Source: Shewanella acanthi
GTDB lineage: Bacteria; Pseudomonadota; Gammaproteobacteria; Enterobacterales; Shewanellaceae
Reading direction: 5' to 3'
Assembly: GCF_019457475.1 (NCBI RefSeq)
Contig: NZ_CP080413.1
Location: 1,798,001-1,862,000, forward strand
DNA length: 64,000 nucleotides
Shown: positions 30,920 through 40,040 of the stretch, piece by piece
How positions within the stretch are numbered: the stretch's first letter is position 1
Layout: each line of letters opens with the position of its first letter
The notes under the pieces: generated by a model
The model's input: only the letters and a program-made list of their open reading frames with translations
What the model was told of the DNA's origin: nothing
Databases searched by the model: none
Program-made: the position numbers and the translations under genes

Positions 30920-31195
30920 ATGAAACGAGCGCTGATAACACTTAAAGGAAAGGTCCAAGGGGTTGGTTGCCGACACACTGTGATGACAAAAGCTAGAGCC
31001 CTAGGACTTACTGGCTATGTGACTAATTGCAGTGATGGCAGTGTTGAAATTCTGGCTCAAGGCAGTAGTCAGGTAGTCGATAGTTTGATTGCATGGTGCC
31101 ACGTTGGCGTGCCTGTAACCGAGGGGCTGAGTGTCGAAGTGGGTGAGGACTTAGGGGATGATATCTATTTGGATTTCTCGATTATGCAATCCTAG
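30920..31195 (+). CDS. acyP: Acylphosphatase
   Basis: A small cytoplasmic enzyme hydrolysing acyl phosphates. The 91-residue protein has the family motif near the N-terminus, KGKVQGVGCRHTV, with catalytic Arg18, and the second motif GYVTNCSDGSVEILAQG with the catalytic Asn. The usual aromatic residue of VQGVxFR is Cys17 here, and a Cys also follows the catalytic Asn. GGGGG a few bases upstream selects ATG 30920 over the codon at 30887. It is a single gene, convergent with csiV across a shared terminator. Confidence 0.9.
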   Translation: MKRALITLKGKVQGVGCRHTVMTKARALGLTGYVTNCSDGSVEILAQGSSQVVDSLIAWCHVGVPVTEGLSVEVGEDLGDDIYLDFSIMQS

Positions 31196-31357
31196 GGATA
31201 GTGTCATTTCAGAAGTCTTAGGATTGGTCATTCGAGTCCGATATGAATTGATGGATTAGACTCTTGCGTTAGCCGTCGCTTATCCCTATCAAATGGCTTA
31301 GTGCTTAGACTCACGGTCACTCATTGCTAGGAAATCTGTTGCTCTCTTTTCAAACAA

Positions 31358-31396
31358 TAATGCCCAGCGTAATAAATTGCGTCTGGGCATTTTTTA
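31358..31396 (+). terminator. Convergent terminator acyP / csiV
   Basis: AATGCCCAG/CTGGGCATT stem with a 15-base loop that can pair further, then six T on the plus strand. Confidence 0.8.
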
Positions 31397-31413
31397 AGGC
31401 GCTTAACTGAGAA

Positions 31414-32379
31414 TTACATGCTTGGTTGGGCCATCTTACGAATTTGGATCACCATTCCCATTTCGGGATGATCTAAGTAATGGATCTCGTCACTTTTTAC
31501 CCTACGGTTCTGTTCTAATGGAATCGACATCAAATAGGGTGTCATGACCTTCGAAGGTTCTACAGTTGTTGATGAACTCGCTCCAGCGTAACTGGTTGGC
31601 ATGTCATCTGTTTGCGTCGACATCATTTTGCGGCCCTCCTTACGCAGGTTAAGGGCAGTTTCGATATACAGATAGTGATTAAGATAGATATTAATTGTAC
31701 CGTCTAACTGCCACACGGGGGCGTTAGGCTGCATTTGACCTACGCCGCCATCGGAAATTGGCGTGCTAGTGTCTTGCCCTTGCGTCAACTGACGACCATC
31801 AAAGCTGTATCGGCCAGAATAGTCTCGCCCTGAAAACAGTCTGATTGGCACTGAACCACTTTTGCTAGTCATGGGTTGCTGCCATGTCATGTGTAGCAGG
31901 CTACGATTACCTGGCTCCCGTGAAAGGGCTGAAATAATACTAGAAAATTGCCCCTGATTGGATGACAGCAGCACAGCACCAGAAGTGTTTTGGCCATTAC
32001 CGCTGATTGTAGAAGGAATACTAGCGGGATAGCGGTAAGTAGTACTCGATGCTGTTGAAGGAGCATATTGATCCCCAAAGCTGCTCGAGCTACTTGAACC
32101 TGTTCCTTCGGCGCAGCGGCTATTGGCATTTTCATCATAAATTAAGGTACAGGGCTGCTCTGTTGCCACAGTACTGATTGCTTGGCCAACGACAGGGGAG
32201 ATCAAATCGAGAGCCCGCTCTGTTTTAGTGGCAATGGGCGCCATCGGCCATTGTTCGGTTGAATGTGTTTGACGCTCAAAAACATAAACTTCAACCTCAA
32301 ACCACGTCTGTGCCCGAGCAATTGAGCTGTGTGAAAGTGCAATAAGTGAAGCGATTGAAACCGCAAGTTGACGTAACAC
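31414..32379 (-). CDS. csiV: CsiV-family peptidoglycan-binding periplasmic protein
   Basis: In Vibrio cholerae CsiV binds peptidoglycan and supports PBP1a through its activator LpoA. This 321-residue protein has a signal peptide (SIASLIALSHSSIARAQ) followed directly by WFEVEVYVFERQ. The family's C-terminal block is present: LYIETALNLR, then RRVKSDEIHYLDHPEMGMVIQIRKM. The central third is Ser/Thr-rich and poorly conserved. It starts at a GTG that shares one base with the mfd stop; GGAG in the end of mfd is its ribosome binding site, so translation is coupled to mfd. The mfd-csiV arrangement is shared with Vibrio as I recall it. Confidence 0.85.
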   Translation of the reverse strand: MLRQLAVSIASLIALSHSSIARAQTWFEVEVYVFERQTHSTEQWPMAPIATKTERALDLISPVVGQAISTVATEQPCTLIYDENANSRCAEGTGSSSSSSFGDQYAPSTASSTTYRYPASIPSTISGNGQNTSGAVLLSSNQGQFSSIISALSREPGNRSLLHMTWQQPMTSKSGSVPIRLFSGRDYSGRYSFDGRQLTQGQDTSTPISDGGVGQMQPNAPVWQLDGTINIYLNHYLYIETALNLRKEGRKMMSTQTDDMPTSYAGASSSTTVEPSKVMTPYLMSIPLEQNRRVKSDEIHYLDHPEMGMVIQIRKMAQPSM

Positions 32380-35300
32380 TATTTATCTCCAAGACGATGT
32401 TGCGATAATTGTTCAAGCAAGAGTTTGACGAGCGCGAGTCTGTCCTTTGCCGTTTCGGCGTTTAAGATGAACTTTAGCTTATTCGGCCCATCCATACGAT
32501 AGATTTGTGGTTGGCTTTGCAGCAATCCAATGATAAAGCCCGGATCAACCACATGATCTTGGCTAAATTCAATGCTGCCGCCCTTGGCATGCACTTCAAT
32601 TTTAGTTGCCCCTAGCGCTGTTGCCTGATGTTTATACAGGGTCATTTCCATCAGGTTTTTGGTGGCATCGGGCAAAAGACCAAAGCGGTCAATAAGTTCG
32701 ACTTTGAGTTCATCGAGCGCCGCTTCGCTGTCGCAACTCGCAATACGCTTATAGAGTGACAGACGGATATTCACATCACCCACATAGTCCTCGGGCAGTA
32801 GCGCCGGAATTCTCAGTTCCATCTCACACTGCTGATTGAGCATCTGCGCCAGCGACGGCTCTTTACCTTGCTTGAGGGCTTTAACGGCCGATTCCAGCAT
32901 TTCCATATAGAGGCTAAAGCCGATTTTGGAAATATGGCCGCTTTGTTCATCCCCGAGCAGCTCACCTGCGCCGCGGATTTCTAAGTCTTGGGTCGCTAAC
33001 ATAAAGCCTGCACCTAAGTCTTCAAGGGCATCGATGGCTTCTAAGCGCTTGCGGGCATCGGTTGTCATGCGTTTAGGATGCGGCGTCATCAAATAGGCAT
33101 AGGCCTGATGGTGTGAGCGGCCTACCCGGCCACGCAATTGGTGTAACTGCGCTAAACCAAAGGTATCGGCACGCTCAATAATAATAGTGTTGGCGCTGGG
33201 GACATCGATACCGGTTTCGATAATAGTGGTACAGACTAAGACGTTGAATCGTTGATGATAAAAGTCCGACATTACCCGCTCAAGATCCCGCTCACGCATT
33301 TGACCGTGGGCGACCACCACCCGCGCTTCTGGCAGCAAGGTGCTGATGTCTTGAGCGCATTTTTCGATGGTTTCGACATTGTTGTGCAGGTAATACACCT
33401 GGCCACCACGGAGAATTTCCCTCAAGATCGCCTCGCGCACCGTGGCGGGATCGGACTCACGCACAAAGGTCTTCACCGCTAAACGCTTCGCGGGCGGGGT
33501 GGCGATAATGGATAGGTCGCGCATCCCCGACATCGCCATATTTAAGGTACGGGGAATCGGTGTTGCCGTCAGGGTTAAAATATCCACGTTGGCGCGCAGC
33601 GCTTTAATCTTTTCCTTTTGACGGACACCGAATCTGTGTTCTTCGTCGATGATGAGAAGCCCGAGGTTTTCAAACTTCGCTTCAGATTGCAGCAGTTTGT
33701 GGGTACCAATCACGATATCCACTTTGCCTTCTTCAAGCTGCTTTAATACTTGGTTTTGCTCTTTGGCCGTTCTAAAGCGTGACATCACTTCAGTCACAAC
33801 AGGCCAGTCGGCAAATCTGTCCTTAAAGTTTTCATAGTGCTGCTGGGCGAGTAGGGTGGTTGGCACCAAAACAACCACTTGTTTACCCGCATTGACCGCC
33901 ACAAAGGCGGCGCGCATCGCCACTTCGGTTTTACCAAAGCCAACGTCACCACAGACGAGTCTATCCATGGCAATTGGCGATTTCATGTCTTCGAGCACGG
34001 CTTGAATCGCGGTTTCTTGATCAACGGTTTCCTCGAAGGGGAATCCTTGGGCGAACTGGGCATATTCTTCATCGTTAATTTCACAGCTCTCGCCTGGTCG
34101 CGACTGTCTGCGGGCGTACACGTCGAGCAATTCGGCGGCGACATCGCGGATTTTTTCGATGGCTTTATTCTTCGCCTTAGCCCAAGTGTCGTTACCGAGT
34201 TTATTAAGATGCGCTTCACCGTCGGCGCCGACGCTGTAGCGGCTGATCATGTGCAGATTAGATACAGGCACATAGAGTTTATCGCCGCCCGAATATTCGA
34301 GCTGCAGGTATTCGGCAACTATCCCGCCGGTATCTAAGGTGACTAGGCCTTGGTAGAGCGCGACGCCGTGCTCGAGGTGAACAATAGGCTGACCGACTTT
34401 TAGTTCGGCTAGGTTTTTGATCAGGGTATCGTTACTGATCTGACGCTGTTTTTCGCGCCGGCGCTGCTGTGAAATACGCTGCCCAAAAAGCTCGGTCTCA
34501 CAGATAATGCTGATTGCCGTTTGTTTGCCTAGGTTAAGCAAACTGCCGCGGGACAGCGGCGAGACGATAAGGCCTAGCTTGGCATCGCTTTGAATAAATT
34601 CATCGAAGTGAGCAAATAGGGTTGGTTTTAACTGAATTTTGCTTAAGAGTTCGAGCAGGGCCTCGCGGCGACCTTCGGACTCGGCGCTAAATAGCAACCT
34701 GGGCGCGTGCAGGGCGTAATCCTGCAGCGCAATTAATGGCTGTTTTAGCTTATGGTTAGCGCTGATATCGGGTAATAGACTCGCATCTATCACCACCGCC
34801 TTGCTTTGATCCTGCTCTACTGTTGGGCTAATAAGCTGATAGCGCGGCAGCGGCTTGAAGGCAGCAAAAAGCTCTTCAATTAACAGGTACAACTCTTTGG
34901 GGGAGAGTAGCGGCCTTAGCGGATCGACCCGTCTGTCTTCATAGCGGGTTTCGACTTCATGCAAATGACTGCGGGCGGACTTTTCAATATCCCCAAGGGT
35001 AACAAGCTGCGTTTCTTTTGGCAGATAATCGAACAGGGTCGCAACCTCATCGAAAAACAGCGGCAGGTAATTTTCGATACCCGCAGGCATCAGATGACGG
35101 CTCACTAACTGATAGACGGATTCCGGCTCTTTTACAATCACCTCGAAGCGGCGACGGTATCTTTGTCTAAAGCCTTCGATGGCCGCACTGTCGGTCGGAA
35201 ACTCCTTAGCAGGCAATAGTTTTACAGCATCCACAGGTGTTGATGAACGTTGGGTTTCAGGATCGAAATGGCGAATGGTTTCGACTTCATCATCAAAGAG

Positions 35301-35864
35301 TTCAATCCGCAGCGGCTGGTTTACGCCCGTTGGGAAGATATCGAGAATTGAGCCGCGGATGGCAAACTCGCCGTGCTCATAAACCTGTTCAACCAAGTGA
35401 TAACCGGTATCTGTTAAATGCTGACGCACATCATGCAGCTGATATTTATCGCCTTTTTTAAGTACAAATACGTTAGCGCTCAAATAGGCCTTGGGTGGCA
35501 GACGCATCATCAAAGTACTGACGGGGACTATCACCACACTGTGTTCGGCTTGTGAAATCTGTGACAGGGTTTCTAAACGCTGTGAGATCAAATCCTGATG
35601 GGGTGAAAAACTATCATAGGGTAGGGTTTCACGGTCCGGAAATAGCCGCACCTTAATCGCTGTTTTGGCGAGTAAGTAATTCAGCTCAGATTCTATCGTT
35701 AAGGCACTTGGGGTATCGCTAGTGACAATGAGTGTGGTACCTGAATGCTGCTTAATAAGGCTTGCGAGGGTGATGGCTTGGCTAACCCCAGGAATACAGG
35801 ACAGGGTTTGCATCTGATTGCCATTTTTTACCACGGGCGGCGTGAGGGCTGAAATGTGCGTCAT
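32379..35864 (-). CDS. mfd: Transcription-repair coupling factor Mfd
   Basis: Mfd removes RNA polymerase stalled at DNA lesions and recruits UvrA. The 1161-residue protein shows the complete domain set: an N-terminal UvrB-homology region (about 1-340), the RNA polymerase-interacting CarD-like domain (about 480-550, VGQPIVHLEHGVALYQG), and the ATP-dependent translocase. The translocase has Walker A GDVGFGKTEVAM, the DEEH box LLIIDEEHRFGVRQ, TATPIPRTLNMAM and RGRVGRSHHQAYAY. The C-terminal TRCF domain holds PEDYVGDVNIRLSLYKRIA. The length is normal. The start ATG 35864 is 77 bp from the PilZ-like gene, which runs in the same direction. Confidence 0.97.
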   Translation of the reverse strand: MTHISALTPPVVKNGNQMQTLSCIPGVSQAITLASLIKQHSGTTLIVTSDTPSALTIESELNYLLAKTAIKVRLFPDRETLPYDSFSPHQDLISQRLETLSQISQAEHSVVIVPVSTLMMRLPPKAYLSANVFVLKKGDKYQLHDVRQHLTDTGYHLVEQVYEHGEFAIRGSILDIFPTGVNQPLRIELFDDEVETIRHFDPETQRSSTPVDAVKLLPAKEFPTDSAAIEGFRQRYRRRFEVIVKEPESVYQLVSRHLMPAGIENYLPLFFDEVATLFDYLPKETQLVTLGDIEKSARSHLHEVETRYEDRRVDPLRPLLSPKELYLLIEELFAAFKPLPRYQLISPTVEQDQSKAVVIDASLLPDISANHKLKQPLIALQDYALHAPRLLFSAESEGRREALLELLSKIQLKPTLFAHFDEFIQSDAKLGLIVSPLSRGSLLNLGKQTAISIICETELFGQRISQQRRREKQRQISNDTLIKNLAELKVGQPIVHLEHGVALYQGLVTLDTGGIVAEYLQLEYSGGDKLYVPVSNLHMISRYSVGADGEAHLNKLGNDTWAKAKNKAIEKIRDVAAELLDVYARRQSRPGESCEINDEEYAQFAQGFPFEETVDQETAIQAVLEDMKSPIAMDRLVCGDVGFGKTEVAMRAAFVAVNAGKQVVVLVPTTLLAQQHYENFKDRFADWPVVTEVMSRFRTAKEQNQVLKQLEEGKVDIVIGTHKLLQSEAKFENLGLLIIDEEHRFGVRQKEKIKALRANVDILTLTATPIPRTLNMAMSGMRDLSIIATPPAKRLAVKTFVRESDPATVREAILREILRGGQVYYLHNNVETIEKCAQDISTLLPEARVVVAHGQMRERDLERVMSDFYHQRFNVLVCTTIIETGIDVPSANTIIIERADTFGLAQLHQLRGRVGRSHHQAYAYLMTPHPKRMTTDARKRLEAIDALEDLGAGFMLATQDLEIRGAGELLGDEQSGHISKIGFSLYMEMLESAVKALKQGKEPSLAQMLNQQCEMELRIPALLPEDYVGDVNIRLSLYKRIASCDSEAALDELKVELIDRFGLLPDATKNLMEMTLYKHQATALGATKIEVHAKGGSIEFSQDHVVDPGFIIGLLQSQPQIYRMDGPNKLKFILNAETAKDRLALVKLLLEQLSQHRLGDK

Positions 35865-35941
35865 TGGCTAGAATAAACTGTTTTGGTTACAAAGAATTGC
35901 AATCATTGTAGTGACTTGAGCGCCTAGGTGCCAGTGAAAAC

Positions 35942-36529
35942 TCAGGAGGATTGCTGCTCGTCCCTAGCTTGTTTGCGGCGTTTTAACTGTTGCTGTTGTA
36001 CATTAAGGCTTGCCTTTACTAGCTGCTCGACATCTGACTCCAAAATTTGGTTAAAGCTTAAATCGATCTGGTATTGTTGATCCTGTGGGGCGGGTTGGCA
36101 GGCAGTCACTTGGGCAAAACAGAGAATCGCCACCAGTTCATCGTGAATAAAGAGGGTGACTTTATAGGTTTGGTTAAGTGCCATGGGGGTATCACTGATG
36201 ATCCGAATGCCACTACCACCAAATTGACTGCCGGTGTATTTTTCGCCTTCTTGGGTTTCCTTTTCGAGTACGTGCTGAAGCACTAAATCGACCTTGCGGG
36301 ATTGCAGTTTTAAGAAGTCGACGACCACCTTAGCTTCGTTGTCCAAGTTACGTAGTTGCAGCAGACAATTGGCCTCCAGTGCTTTGACCTCGCTTAAGAG
36401 CTGTAACCCTAGGGATTGCATTGATCTTAAGACAGTTTCACTGGGAATCGCTTGATTTTCGTCCCAAAGGCTAAGATAGGCCGTGAAGGTATGAGGCACA
36501 CTAAAATACGGATTGCTGTCGTTGAACAA
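35942..36529 (-). CDS. PilZ-domain-like protein
   Basis: The 195-residue protein has a PilZ-like C-terminal half (about 85-180) with a YTGSQFGGSGIRIISD strand-loop and LFIHDELVAILCFAQVTACQPAPQDQQYQIDLSF. The N-terminal part (about 1-80) may be the YcgR-like or a helical extension. The canonical c-di-GMP motifs R-x-x-x-R and D/N-x-S-x-x-G are not intact: no Arg pair precedes the loop and the loop reads Q-F-G-G-S-G. It may therefore not bind c-di-GMP. Its place upstream of mfd and divergent from lolC appears conserved in Vibrio. No signal peptide is visible, so the protein is cytoplasmic. Confidence 0.75.
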   Translation of the reverse strand: MFNDSNPYFSVPHTFTAYLSLWDENQAIPSETVLRSMQSLGLQLLSEVKALEANCLLQLRNLDNEAKVVVDFLKLQSRKVDLVLQHVLEKETQEGEKYTGSQFGGSGIRIISDTPMALNQTYKVTLFIHDELVAILCFAQVTACQPAPQDQQYQIDLSFNQILESDVEQLVKASLNVQQQQLKRRKQARDEQQSS

Positions 36530-36623
36530 GGCTTGCCTCTTTATTTATAGGTCTCAAAGCCCTATTATCGTGCCCATCTTAATGATTTAGCAAGTTCAGT
36601 ACACAGGACGCAGCCCTCTTTCA

Positions 36624-37856
36624 ATGGATCTTCGATTTCCTTTCTACGTTGGTTACCGTTATTGGCGGGCCAGAAAAGCAAACGCATTTGCTTCCTTTAT
36701 TACCCTTTTTGCCGTTTCCGGGATTTTTTTAGGTGTGGCTGCGCTGATTGTGGTCAGTTCGGTGATGAATGGCCTCGAAGGTCAGCTAAAACAACGGATT
36801 TTAGGTGCGGTTCCCCAGTTAACTGTCTATAGCGACGTGCCTTTTGCGGATTGGAAAGTTCAGGCTAAATCCCTCACTGCCTTAAACGGCGTACAAGGCG
36901 TGGCGCCAAGTGTGACCACCCAAGCTATGGTGCAATCGGTCGCGAATATTCGCGCCGTGCAAGTGTATGGCGTGTTTCCTGAGTTAGTTGCGCATTTATC
37001 TTCCGTTGCAGAGCACACCTATTCGGGGGCATTTAATGAACTCGAAAGCGGCCAGTACCGTATTATTCTCGGGGCGGAATTGGCGCGAGTCCTTAAAGTC
37101 TCCCCGGGTGACACCATAAGGTTATTAAGTGGCGATGGCGTGGTGTATTCGCCACTCGGCCCAGTGCCGAGTCAACGTAAATTTGTGGTATCGGGGATTT
37201 TTGAGATGGGCTCACAGGTCGATGGCGCTGTGGCATATATCCATTACCAAGACGCAAGGCGGTTAATGCGCCAAAAGAGTGATGAGATTGATCAGCTTAG
37301 AGTTTATTTAGACGATCCCTTTAGCGCGCCGATGCTTGCAAATTCAGTGCAGAAGATTTTTACCGAGCAGGGTATGAAGGTGCATACCAGTGACTGGCGC
37401 GATACCTATGGTCATCTTTTTAGCGCGGTGAAGATGGAAAAGAACATGATGTCGCTGATGTTGAGCCTGATTGTTGCCGTAGCCGCCTTTAATATTGTGT
37501 CGGCGCTGGTGATGATGGTGGTCGATAAAACCACGGACGTAGCTGTGTTAAAAACCCAAGGCCTACGAACTTATTCTGTGATGGGGATTTTTGTGGTGCA
37601 GGGCTCACTCAATGCCATTTTAGGCCTAGTGCTTGGACTTGTGGTGGGTATCGGCCTAACCCTGAATTTAAATGGGATTATGTCATCCCTTGGGATTTCA
37701 ATTCTCGGGGCAGGGCAAGTGTTACCAGTCAAACTGGAATTAGCACAGCTGTCGATGATTATCATCGGCACCTTAGTGGTAACACTGCTTGCGACATTGT
37801 ATCCCGCACTTCGCGCTGCCAGAGTGCAGCCTGCCGAAGCGTTGCGTTACGAATAG
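36624..37856 (+). CDS. lolC: Lipoprotein-releasing ABC transporter permease LolC
   Basis: LolC, with LolE and LolD, extracts mature lipoproteins from the inner membrane and hands them to LolA. The 410-residue protein has the MacB/FtsX-type layout: one N-terminal membrane helix (about 25-48), a large periplasmic domain (about 50-265), and three C-terminal helices (about 270-295, 318-345, 375-398). Signature segments are GVAALIVVSSVMNGLEGQLKQRILG and TLYPALRAARVQPAEALRYE. The ribosome binding site before ATG 36624 is weak. The gene is first of the lolCDE operon, with lolD 132 bp downstream. Confidence 0.93.
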   Translation: MDLRFPFYVGYRYWRARKANAFASFITLFAVSGIFLGVAALIVVSSVMNGLEGQLKQRILGAVPQLTVYSDVPFADWKVQAKSLTALNGVQGVAPSVTTQAMVQSVANIRAVQVYGVFPELVAHLSSVAEHTYSGAFNELESGQYRIILGAELARVLKVSPGDTIRLLSGDGVVYSPLGPVPSQRKFVVSGIFEMGSQVDGAVAYIHYQDARRLMRQKSDEIDQLRVYLDDPFSAPMLANSVQKIFTEQGMKVHTSDWRDTYGHLFSAVKMEKNMMSLMLSLIVAVAAFNIVSALVMMVVDKTTDVAVLKTQGLRTYSVMGIFVVQGSLNAILGLVLGLVVGIGLTLNLNGIMSSLGISILGAGQVLPVKLELAQLSMIIIGTLVVTLLATLYPALRAARVQPAEALRYE

Positions 37857-37988
37857 TTAAAAAGAGTGACTAATTGATAGTGATTTATCTTTAGTGGTTT
37901 TATTTTGCGATTAAGCCTGAGTGACAAAAGTTACGAATAGTTGAGTGCCCGCCACTCACAAACATCAGAATTGATAGAGAGAGTCTCA

Positions 37989-38684
37989 ATGCAAGACGTA
38001 TTACTGCAAGTACAGGCGGTAAGTAAAAGTTATCACGACGGCGCCGTGACGACCCAAGTGTTATCCAATGTGGATTTACAGGTGTTTAAGGGCGAGCAGT
38101 TGGCAATTGTGGGAACATCAGGCTCGGGTAAGAGTACCTTACTGCACATTATGGGGACCTTAGATAAACCCAGTGAAGGCAAAGTGTTTCTACAGGGTGA
38201 AGACCTTTATCAGGTCAGCAGTGCCCGTCAGGCACAAATTCGTAATCAGGATTTAGGCTTTATTTATCAATTCCATCATCTGTTGCCGGAATTCACCGCC
38301 CTTGAAAACGTCGCAATGCCTGGTTTTATTCAAGGAAAAGATCGCAAACAGGTATTAGCCGATGCCAAAGTTTTGTTAGCGCGTGTCGGGCTTTCACACC
38401 GCTTGGCACATATTCCTGCCGAGATGTCGGGCGGCGAACGCCAACGTGTGGCCATTGCCCGAGCACTGATCAATAAACCCAAGCTGGTATTGGCCGACGA
38501 ACCAACGGGAAACCTCGATGCTAATAGCGGTGAAGCCGTGTATGAGCTTATTCGTGAATTAGCCAATCAATTGGGAACGGCCTTTGTGGTGGTTACCCAC
38601 GATCCCAAACTTGCCGCGCGCATGGACAGACAACTGACGATGAAAAACGGCTTCCTACAAGTCGCTGCGGATGCCGCCCTATGA
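37989..38684 (+). CDS. lolD: Lipoprotein-releasing ABC transporter ATPase LolD
   Basis: This is the cytoplasmic ATPase of LolCDE. The 231-residue protein shows Walker A GTSGSGKSTLLHIMGTLD (about 43-60), the Q-loop region FIYQFHHLLPEFTALENVAMP, the ABC signature MSGGERQRVAIARAL, Walker B KLVLADEPTGNLD and the switch His in VVVTHDPKLA. ATG 37989 is chosen because it gives the family N-terminus (MQDVLLQVQAVSKSYHDG) and has GAGAG upstream; the frame continues 48 bp further up. The stop overlaps the lolE start (ATGA), indicating coupled translation. Confidence 0.96.
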   Translation: MQDVLLQVQAVSKSYHDGAVTTQVLSNVDLQVFKGEQLAIVGTSGSGKSTLLHIMGTLDKPSEGKVFLQGEDLYQVSSARQAQIRNQDLGFIYQFHHLLPEFTALENVAMPGFIQGKDRKQVLADAKVLLARVGLSHRLAHIPAEMSGGERQRVAIARALINKPKLVLADEPTGNLDANSGEAVYELIRELANQLGTAFVVVTHDPKLAARMDRQLTMKNGFLQVAADAAL

Positions 38685-39931
38685 AAGGACCGTTAGCACT
38701 TTCCATTGGTTGGCGTTTTTACCGCGCAAGACAATCCAATAGTTTTATCAGCTTTATCTCCTTTGCATCGACGGCGGGGATAGCGTTGGGTGTTGCCGTG
38801 CTGATTGTGGTCTTATCGGCGATGAACGGTTTTGAGCGTGAGCTTGAGCAGCGGCTTTTAGGGGTGATTTCACAGGCTGATGTGGTCGGGGTGAATGAGC
38901 CGATTGCCGATTGGCTTGAGGTTGAAGGCATTGCTAAGCAGATTGAAGGCATTAATGCCGCCGCGCCCTTTATTAAAATGCAGGGTCTAGTTCAAAAGCC
39001 CGGAGGATTTCAGGGCCTTGCGGTGGTGGGTATCGATCCTGAACAAGAAGCCAAAGTCTCAACATTATCGCAATTTATGAGCGAAGAAAGTTGGCAGAGC
39101 TTAAGTGAGGATGAAAACCATATCGTCCTTGGTAAGACGCTACTTAACAAACTGGGACTCGAGGTGGGCGATACACTGTCGCTCTATGTGCAGAATCTGG
39201 ATCCTGAGCAAGCAGGGGATTTACGTGCCGCTAAAAGTCACCGTTTTGTCGTGTCAGGTGTATACAACCTTGGCGGTGAATTAGAACTCACAACGGCCTA
39301 TATTCCGATGCGCTATGCAGCAGATATTTTGAATCTGAAAGATGGCGTTAGTGGGGTTCGTATTAGTGTGGCGCAAGTGTTTGATGCCCCCGCTAAAATC
39401 CGTGAACTGGGTTATGCCCTAAAACAGTCGGTCTATATCAGTGATTGGACTCGCACCCAAGGCCACTTATATCAGGATATTCAGCTAGTGCGTACTTTGA
39501 TGTACTTAGTATTAGTGCTGGTGATTGGGGTTGCTTGCTTTAATATTGTCTCGACCTTAGTGATGGCCGTGCGTGATAAGGCGAGTGAGATTGCGATTTT
39601 AATGACCATGGGCTTAAGCCGCGTCGCGATTATGGGCATTTTTATGGTGCAGGGCGCGCTTAATGGTTTATTGGGCTGCTTATTAGGTGGCGGTTTTGGT
39701 ATTTTACTGGCACTTAATTTAAGCAATATTGCCCGCTACATCGAGCAATTATTTGGTATTGAGTTACTATCCGCCGATGTATATTTTGTGGATTTTCTGC
39801 CTTCAGAGCTACATATAACGGACGCCATCTTAGTGATAGTGACAGCCTTTGTGATGAGCCTTATTGCTACACTGTATCCCGCGTGGAAGGCAAGTCAAAT
39901 AGGGCCAGCTCAGGCATTAGCGGGGCGATAA
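38681..39931 (+). CDS. lolE: Lipoprotein-releasing ABC transporter permease LolE
   Basis: Second permease of LolCDE, 416 residues, same fold as LolC: helix 1 (about 25-48, GIALGVAVLIVVLSAMNGFERELEQRLLG), a periplasmic domain, then three C-terminal helices ending in LYPAWKASQIGPAQALAGR. The LolC and LolE paralogues are clearly distinct here, as in enterics, so release is by the heterodimeric CDE complex. It overlaps lolD by 4 bp. A strong palindromic terminator follows 37 bp after the stop. Confidence 0.94.
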   Translation: MKGPLALSIGWRFYRARQSNSFISFISFASTAGIALGVAVLIVVLSAMNGFERELEQRLLGVISQADVVGVNEPIADWLEVEGIAKQIEGINAAAPFIKMQGLVQKPGGFQGLAVVGIDPEQEAKVSTLSQFMSEESWQSLSEDENHIVLGKTLLNKLGLEVGDTLSLYVQNLDPEQAGDLRAAKSHRFVVSGVYNLGGELELTTAYIPMRYAADILNLKDGVSGVRISVAQVFDAPAKIRELGYALKQSVYISDWTRTQGHLYQDIQLVRTLMYLVLVLVIGVACFNIVSTLVMAVRDKASEIAILMTMGLSRVAIMGIFMVQGALNGLLGCLLGGGFGILLALNLSNIARYIEQLFGIELLSADVYFVDFLPSELHITDAILVIVTAFVMSLIATLYPAWKASQIGPAQALAGR

Positions 39932-39968
39932 TCCACTATTTGCTAAGTGTGTGAAGCTGAGATAAAAC

Positions 39969-40003
39969 AAAGGCCAGTGATAGTTAACTATCACTGGCCT
40001 TTT
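39969..40003 (+). terminator. Bidirectional terminator lolE / suhB
   Basis: A 17-bp near-loopless palindrome centred on GTTAAC, with A-run and T-run flanks on both strands. It lies between convergent genes. Confidence 0.88.
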
Positions 40004-40040
40004 CAATGTTTAACTTGTATTTAGCGAGTTATCGCTCAGA

